NCBI RefSeq assembly: GCF_900167525.1
Contig: NZ_FUZQ01000003.1
Coordinates: 248,001 to 312,000 of the forward strand
Reading direction: 5' to 3'
From: Krasilnikoviella flava
GTDB lineage: Bacteria; Actinomycetota; Actinomycetes; Actinomycetales; Cellulomonadaceae
Length of the DNA stretch: 64,000 bases
Program-made: the position numbers and the translations under genes
Shown here: piece by piece, positions 60,112-64,000 of the stretch
Numbering within the stretch: the first letter of the stretch is position 1
Layout: every line of letters begins with the position of its first letter
Notes under the pieces: generated by a model
Database searches by the model: none
Seen by the model: only the letters and a program-made list of their open reading frames with translations
Told to the model about the DNA's origin: nothing

Positions 60112-62265
60112 TTGCACCCGTCGTCCCCCGTCGACCGCCGAGCGCTCGTACGCCGGCACACCGTCGAGCAGACCACCCTGGACCCGCGCAGCCCGGTGAC
60201 CGTCGGCAACGGCGAGTTCGCCGTCACCGTGGACCTCACGGGGCTGCAGTCGCTGCCGGCCGAGTACCCCGTGCACAAGCGGGGCCACGAGCCCGACCGG
60301 GAGGTGCCTGGCACCCTGCTGGGCACGCAGTCGCAGTGGGCCTGGCACTCCATCGCGGGCGAGCGCGAGTACTCGCTGGAGGAGACCACCCGCCGGTACG
60401 AGGTCGACGGACGACTCGTCCCGTACGTCGAGGAGAGCCGCCGGGGCACCCCGGGGTACGACGCCAACCGGTGGTTCCGGGCCAACCCGCACCGTCTGGA
60501 CCTCGGCCGCATCGGCTTCGTCGCCACCCCGGTCCACGGAGCCGACGGGGACGAGGGCGACGACGACGGCGACGGCCTCGTCGCGCTGCGCCCGACCGAC
60601 CTCACGGACACCCGGCAGGTGCTCGACCTCTGGACGGGCACGGTGGACAGCTCGTTCTCCCACCGCGGTGCGCCGGTCCAGGTCCGCACCGCCGTCCACC
60701 CGACCCGGGACCGGGTGGGCGTCACCGTCCGCTCCGCCCTGGCCGCCGGCCTCGCGATCGCCGTCGACTTCCCGTACGGCTCGTCGGACTGGCACAACGC
60801 GGCCGACTGGGACTCCCCCGACGCGCACTCGACGACCGTCACCGCGGCGCCGGGCGGGTGGCTCGTAGAGCGCCGCCTCGACGACTCGGCGTACCGCGTG
60901 CACGTCGCCGCCACCGGCGCCGAGCTGTCGCACGTCGAGCCGCACCGCGTCGTGCTGCGGCCGACGTCGGACGTCGTGGACGCCGTCCTGGAGTTCACCA
61001 CCGACGGCAGGGGCGACATGGTGCTGCTGCCCGGCCGGGCCGGGCACGAGGACACGGCCCCGGAGGCGGGCGACGCGCAGGAGGTGCTCCGGGCCTCGGG
61101 CGAGCACTGGCAGCGGTTCTGGGAGTCCGGCGCCGCCGTCCAGCTCGCCGGGTCCGCCGACCCGCGGGCCAGCGAGCTCGAACGACGGGTGGTGCTGTCG
61201 CAGTACGTCACCGCCGTGAACTGCGCGGGGTCCCTGCCGCCCCAGGAGACCGGGCTGGTGTGCAACTCCTGGCGGGGCAAGTTCCACCTCGAGATGCACT
61301 GGTGGCACGCCGCGCACTTCCCGATGTGGGGGCGCCCGGAGCTGCTGCGGCCCAGCCTCGGGTGGTACCGGCACGCGCTGCCGCTGGCCCGGGCCACGGC
61401 GCAGGACCAGGGGTACGCGGGGGCCCGCTGGCCCAAGCAGCTCGGCTCCGTGCTGCGCGAGACGCCGAGCTCGATCGGCGTCCACCTCGTGTGGCAGCAG
61501 CCCCACGTCGTCTATATGTCCGAGCTCGTCCACCGGGTCACCGGCGACGACGCGTTCCTGCGCGAGCAGGCCGAGGTCGTCTTCGCGTCGGCGGAGTTCA
61601 TGGCCGCCTTCGCGCAGGAGGGCCCCGACGGGTTCACGCTCGGCCCCCCGCTCGTGCCCGCGCAGGAGAGCTACGCCGGAGTCCGGGACCGCATGTCGAA
61701 CCCGCCGTTCGAGCTGGCGTACTGGCGCTGGGCCCTGCGCACCGCCAACGCGTGGCGCGAGCGGCTGGGCCTGCCCGTGCAGGAGCGGTGGGCCGAGGTC
61801 GCCGAGGGCATGGTCGCGCCGCACGTGCGCGACGGCGTCTACACCGGCGTCGACGTCGAGCCCTACACGATCCGGGCCGACCACCCGTCGGTGCTCGGCG
61901 CGCTGGGCATCGTCCCGGACGTCGGCCTCGTGGACCCCGCCGTCATGCGGGCCACCTACCAGGACGTGCTGCGCGACTGGGACTGGGGCTCCACCTGGGG
62001 CTGGGACTACCCCATGATGGCGATGACCGCGACGCGCCTCGGTGAACCCGGGTGGGCGGTCGACGCGCTCATGGACACGACGGGCAAGAACGTCGTGCTC
62101 CCGAACGGGCACAACCACCAGACGGAGTCCCTGCCCCTGTACCTGCCGGGCAACGGTGGCCTGCTCTCCGCCGTCGCGCTGATGGCGCGCACCCACCTCG
62201 ACGGCGGGGCGGGGTTCCCGTCCGACTGGGACGTCCAGCTGGAGGGGTTCCCCGCCACGGTCTGA
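60112..62265 (+). CDS. Six-hairpin glycosidase-superfamily protein, substrate unknown
   Basis: 717 residues from TTG 60112 (GAAGGGG upstream), 12 bp after the fusion gene. No signal peptide. An N-terminal beta-sandwich (PVTVGNGEFAVTVDLTGLQSLP, about 25-330) precedes an (alpha/alpha)6 barrel (about 360-700) with WRGKFHLEMHWWHAAHFPMWGRP, RWPKQLGS, HVVYMSELVH, WDWGSTWGWDYPMMAMTATRLG and NGHNHQTESLPLYLPGNGGLL. The layout resembles GH65/GH95/GH78 clans. Conserved His, Glu and Trp suggest an active enzyme, but I cannot assign a family. It likely cleaves or phosphorolyses the imported oligosaccharide. Confidence 0.82.
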   Translation: MHPSSPVDRRALVRRHTVEQTTLDPRSPVTVGNGEFAVTVDLTGLQSLPAEYPVHKRGHEPDREVPGTLLGTQSQWAWHSIAGEREYSLEETTRRYEVDGRLVPYVEESRRGTPGYDANRWFRANPHRLDLGRIGFVATPVHGADGDEGDDDGDGLVALRPTDLTDTRQVLDLWTGTVDSSFSHRGAPVQVRTAVHPTRDRVGVTVRSALAAGLAIAVDFPYGSSDWHNAADWDSPDAHSTTVTAAPGGWLVERRLDDSAYRVHVAATGAELSHVEPHRVVLRPTSDVVDAVLEFTTDGRGDMVLLPGRAGHEDTAPEAGDAQEVLRASGEHWQRFWESGAAVQLAGSADPRASELERRVVLSQYVTAVNCAGSLPPQETGLVCNSWRGKFHLEMHWWHAAHFPMWGRPELLRPSLGWYRHALPLARATAQDQGYAGARWPKQLGSVLRETPSSIGVHLVWQQPHVVYMSELVHRVTGDDAFLREQAEVVFASAEFMAAFAQEGPDGFTLGPPLVPAQESYAGVRDRMSNPPFELAYWRWALRTANAWRERLGLPVQERWAEVAEGMVAPHVRDGVYTGVDVEPYTIRADHPSVLGALGIVPDVGLVDPAVMRATYQDVLRDWDWGSTWGWDYPMMAMTATRLGEPGWAVDALMDTTGKNVVLPNGHNHQTESLPLYLPGNGGLLSAVALMARTHLDGGAGFPSDWDVQLEGFPATV

Positions 62266-62291
62266 CCGCCGCGCGGTCAGACCGTGGCGGG
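62251..62291. terminator. 19-bp hairpin ending the sugar cluster
   Basis: Arms 62251-62269 and 62273-62291 pair perfectly over 19 bp with a 3-nt CGC loop. The left arm includes the TGA of the glycosidase-like gene. It lies six bases from the stop of the convergent FnIII gene and should end both transcripts. Confidence 0.8.
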
Positions 62292-62296
62292 TCACC

Positions 62297-64000
62297 TCAC
62301 GGCGCCCCCGGCAGCGTGCGGACCCGCACCGGCGCGGATGGCTCCGACGTGCCGGCCGCGTTCACGGCCACCACCCGGTACGTGTACGCGGTGCCGGGCT
62401 CGGCGGTCCGGTCGTAGGTCGTGTGGACCTTCGCGACGCCGACCTCCTGGGGCTCGCCGCCCGCCTCGGACCGCAGGACGCGGTACTCCGACGCGCCCCC
62501 GCCCGACGTCCAGATCAGCCCCGTGAACGTGGCGCCCTGGAGCCCCACGCGCAGGTCGGTGGGCGCCGCGGGCACGGGCAGCTCAACGGTGACGGGCTCG
62601 CTCCGCTCCGACTCGCCGAGCTCGTTGACCGCGGTGACGGCGTAGTCGTAGGACGCCACCGAGGAGCCGATCGTGTCGTCGGTGTACCGCGGGTCGGTGG
62701 TGGTGCCGACGCGGGCGAACGCCCCCTCGCCGTCCCGGCGGTACACCTGGTAGGACTCCGCCCCGGGCACGGGCTCCCAGCCCAGCGTGAACGCGGCGGC
62801 CGACACCTCCGTGGCCTGCACCTGCTCCGGCGCCCTGGCCGGGTCCAACGGGCCCCCCGTCGCGGCGGCGACCTCGGAGGAGGGCTCCGACTCGCCGCCC
62901 GGCGAGACCGTCGTGACGGCGTAGCGGTATGTCGACGACGGCTCCGCGGTGTCGTCGGTGAACCCCGGCTCGGCCACGTGACCGAGCAGCTCGAGGTCCC
63001 CGCCCTCGGCCGGCGCCCGGTAGACCCCGTACGCGGTCGCGCCGTCCACGCCCGACCACCCGAGGTCGACCGAGTAGCTCCGCTCGGCGGTGACGTCGAG
63101 GTCTCCGGGCGCGGGCGCCGTCGTCGACCCCGAGGTGACCAGCGCACGCGCGTCGGCGGACGCCGCGGAGGCCCCGCCCGGCCCGACCGCGGTCACCTGG
63201 TACCGGTACGGGACCCCGGCCTCGACGTCGGCGTCGCGGAACGTCGTGTCCGTGGTGGTGGCGACGATCCGCATCTCGCGCTCGGACGACGACGCACGAG
63301 CCACCAGGTAGGCGGTCGCGCCGGCGGACCCCGCCCAGGAGACCGCCACGTCCGTGTCGCCGGTGGCCCCCGCGGGTTCCGCACGGACCTCGCCCGGCGC
63401 GTCGGCCACGGGCTCGCTGTCGCCCGGCACCGGGTCCACGGCGACGAAGTAGTTGAGGACCGTGCCGCCCGCGTTGGCGCCGGTCACCACGTGCGACCCG
63501 GCGGGGAGCCGCGCCTTGAAGAGGTTCCACGACCCGCCGTGGTCGTCGGCGACCGTGCGGTCCGTCGCCTCGTAGCCCTCGGTCAGCCAGGCCGGACGCG
63601 GCGAGATGCGCGAGTCGTGCGCGACCCAGACCTCCGCGTCCACGGGGAGGTAGAAGGAGAGCAGGTCGTCGTTCGTGGCGCCGCGCGACTCGACGGCCGA
63701 CCGCACCCACTCGAGCCCCTGGATCTCGGCGGGCACCGACGTGAACCGGTAGGCCTTGCTGCCGGTCATCCGGTCTCCGGCGACGTAGTCCCCGACCTGC
63801 AGGTTCTGCTCGATCGACCACAGCGCGGCGTTGGCGGCGCCGTTGCTGCTCGAGTCGGTGACGACGGCGCTGCGGATCGCGTCGCCGTCCAGCGGCGCGG
63901 CCGGGGCGGCCTCCGGGACCTCCGGCGCCGGGGGCTCGAACGGCTCGCCCGACCACGACACCGGCTCCATCGGGTAGCCCTTCGGGAAGCCCGGCGCCGC
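62297..64000 (-). CDS. C-terminal part of a secreted pectinase-like protein with four FnIII domains
   Basis: Open at the right edge: the frame continues upstream through AAPGFPKGYPMEPVSWSG, so the start and catalytic domain are missing. The first ~170 visible residues (SIEQNLQVGDYVAGDRM, WVAHDSRISPRPAWLTEG, SWNLFKARLPAGSHVVTG) match the accessory module found after PL1/PL9-type pectate lyases and pectin esterases. Four fibronectin III repeats follow, with conserved Trp/Tyr strands (for example SYQVYRRDGEGAFARVG and YRYQVTAVGPGGAS). Probably a large extracellular pectin-degrading enzyme. Confidence 0.8.
   Translation of the reverse strand, partial: AAPGFPKGYPMEPVSWSGEPFEPPAPEVPEAAPAAPLDGDAIRSAVVTDSSSNGAANAALWSIEQNLQVGDYVAGDRMTGSKAYRFTSVPAEIQGLEWVRSAVESRGATNDDLLSFYLPVDAEVWVAHDSRISPRPAWLTEGYEATDRTVADDHGGSWNLFKARLPAGSHVVTGANAGGTVLNYFVAVDPVPGDSEPVADAPGEVRAEPAGATGDTDVAVSWAGSAGATAYLVARASSSEREMRIVATTTDTTFRDADVEAGVPYRYQVTAVGPGGASAASADARALVTSGSTTAPAPGDLDVTAERSYSVDLGWSGVDGATAYGVYRAPAEGGDLELLGHVAEPGFTDDTAEPSSTYRYAVTTVSPGGESEPSSEVAAATGGPLDPARAPEQVQATEVSAAAFTLGWEPVPGAESYQVYRRDGEGAFARVGTTTDPRYTDDTIGSSVASYDYAVTAVNELGESERSEPVTVELPVPAAPTDLRVGLQGATFTGLIWTSGGGASEYRVLRSEAGGEPQEVGVAKVHTTYDRTAEPGTAYTYRVVAVNAAGTSEPSAPVRVRTLPGAP

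Noticed and set aside
57805-62295. 1496-residue open frame on the minus strand
   Set aside because: Shadow of three well-supported plus-strand genes; the translation is Arg/Gly/Val-rich with no domain motifs, as expected when a very GC-rich gene is read on the opposite strand.

Overview
This is about 64 kb of chromosome from a very GC-rich, plant-polymer-degrading actinobacterium. Third codon positions are almost always G or C. GTG and TTG starts, GTGA/ATGA start-stop overlaps, an F420-type (deazaflavin) reductase, a HelR-type RNA polymerase recycling factor, a Tat-exported lyase, and sugar ABC importers without their own ATPase are all present. Together these fit Micrococcales such as Cellulomonas, Cellulosimicrobium or Isoptericola. 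That placement is inference from gene content; there is no rRNA or other marker gene here. I saw no tRNA, rRNA, CRISPR array, intact insertion sequence, prophage or secondary-metabolite cluster.

Layout. 1-3.4 kb: the end of an FAD oxidoreductase, a LacI regulator and a secreted beta-propeller glycosidase-like protein. 3.4-7.4 kb: metal and stress functions (CmtR-like sensor with a cation-diffusion transporter; ArsR-type regulator with an MFS pump; VIT-family transporter). 7.5-16.2 kb: carbohydrate enzymes (GH13, GH51 arabinofuranosidase, Tat-exported PL4 rhamnogalacturonan lyase) with a hydrolase and an MFS. 16.3-22 kb: a CopB-type ATPase behind two CsoR-like operators, HelR, and a GalE-like epimerase lacking its catalytic Tyr and Lys. 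22-26.2 kb: a response regulator / histidine kinase / TAXI-lipoprotein operon and CorA. 26.3-37.4 kb: a run of regulator-transporter pairs (GntR with a membrane protein, ArsR/MFS, TetR/paired SMR, TetR/DHA2 MFS, MarR/MFS), several with clear inverted-repeat operators, plus an SDR and an aldo-keto reductase. 37.5-44.1 kb: small housekeeping or unknown genes, including a minimal PEP-synthase-like protein opposite two helix-turn-helix genes and a DUF4097/GbsR pair. 44.1-51.2 kb: a polyol (mannitol/sorbitol-type) system with ABC importer, SorC regulator and mannitol dehydrogenase-family enzyme, with a YihY-family protein between. 51.2-54.7 kb: F420-type reductase, GH25 lysozyme and an MprF-like protein. 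54.7-62.3 kb: a second sugar ABC system with a Gfo/Idh/MocA-DUF6807 fusion and a six-hairpin glycosidase-like protein. 62.3 kb to the end: the C-terminal part of a secreted pectinase-like protein with four fibronectin III domains.

How it fits together. The lyase, arabinofuranosidase, beta-propeller protein and final FnIII protein would act on pectin side chains and backbone outside the cell or on the oligosaccharides derived from them. The two ABC systems import products and presumably share a distant MsiK-type ATPase. The 54.7-62.3 kb cluster is the best candidate for an undescribed catabolic route: its promoter carries a near-ideal LacI/CebR-type operator but no LacI gene lies nearby, and its two enzymes have no obvious assigned substrate. 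Other items worth a second look are the catalytically degenerate GalE, the substrate-domain-less phosphohistidine protein, and the TAXI lipoprotein encoded with a two-component system.
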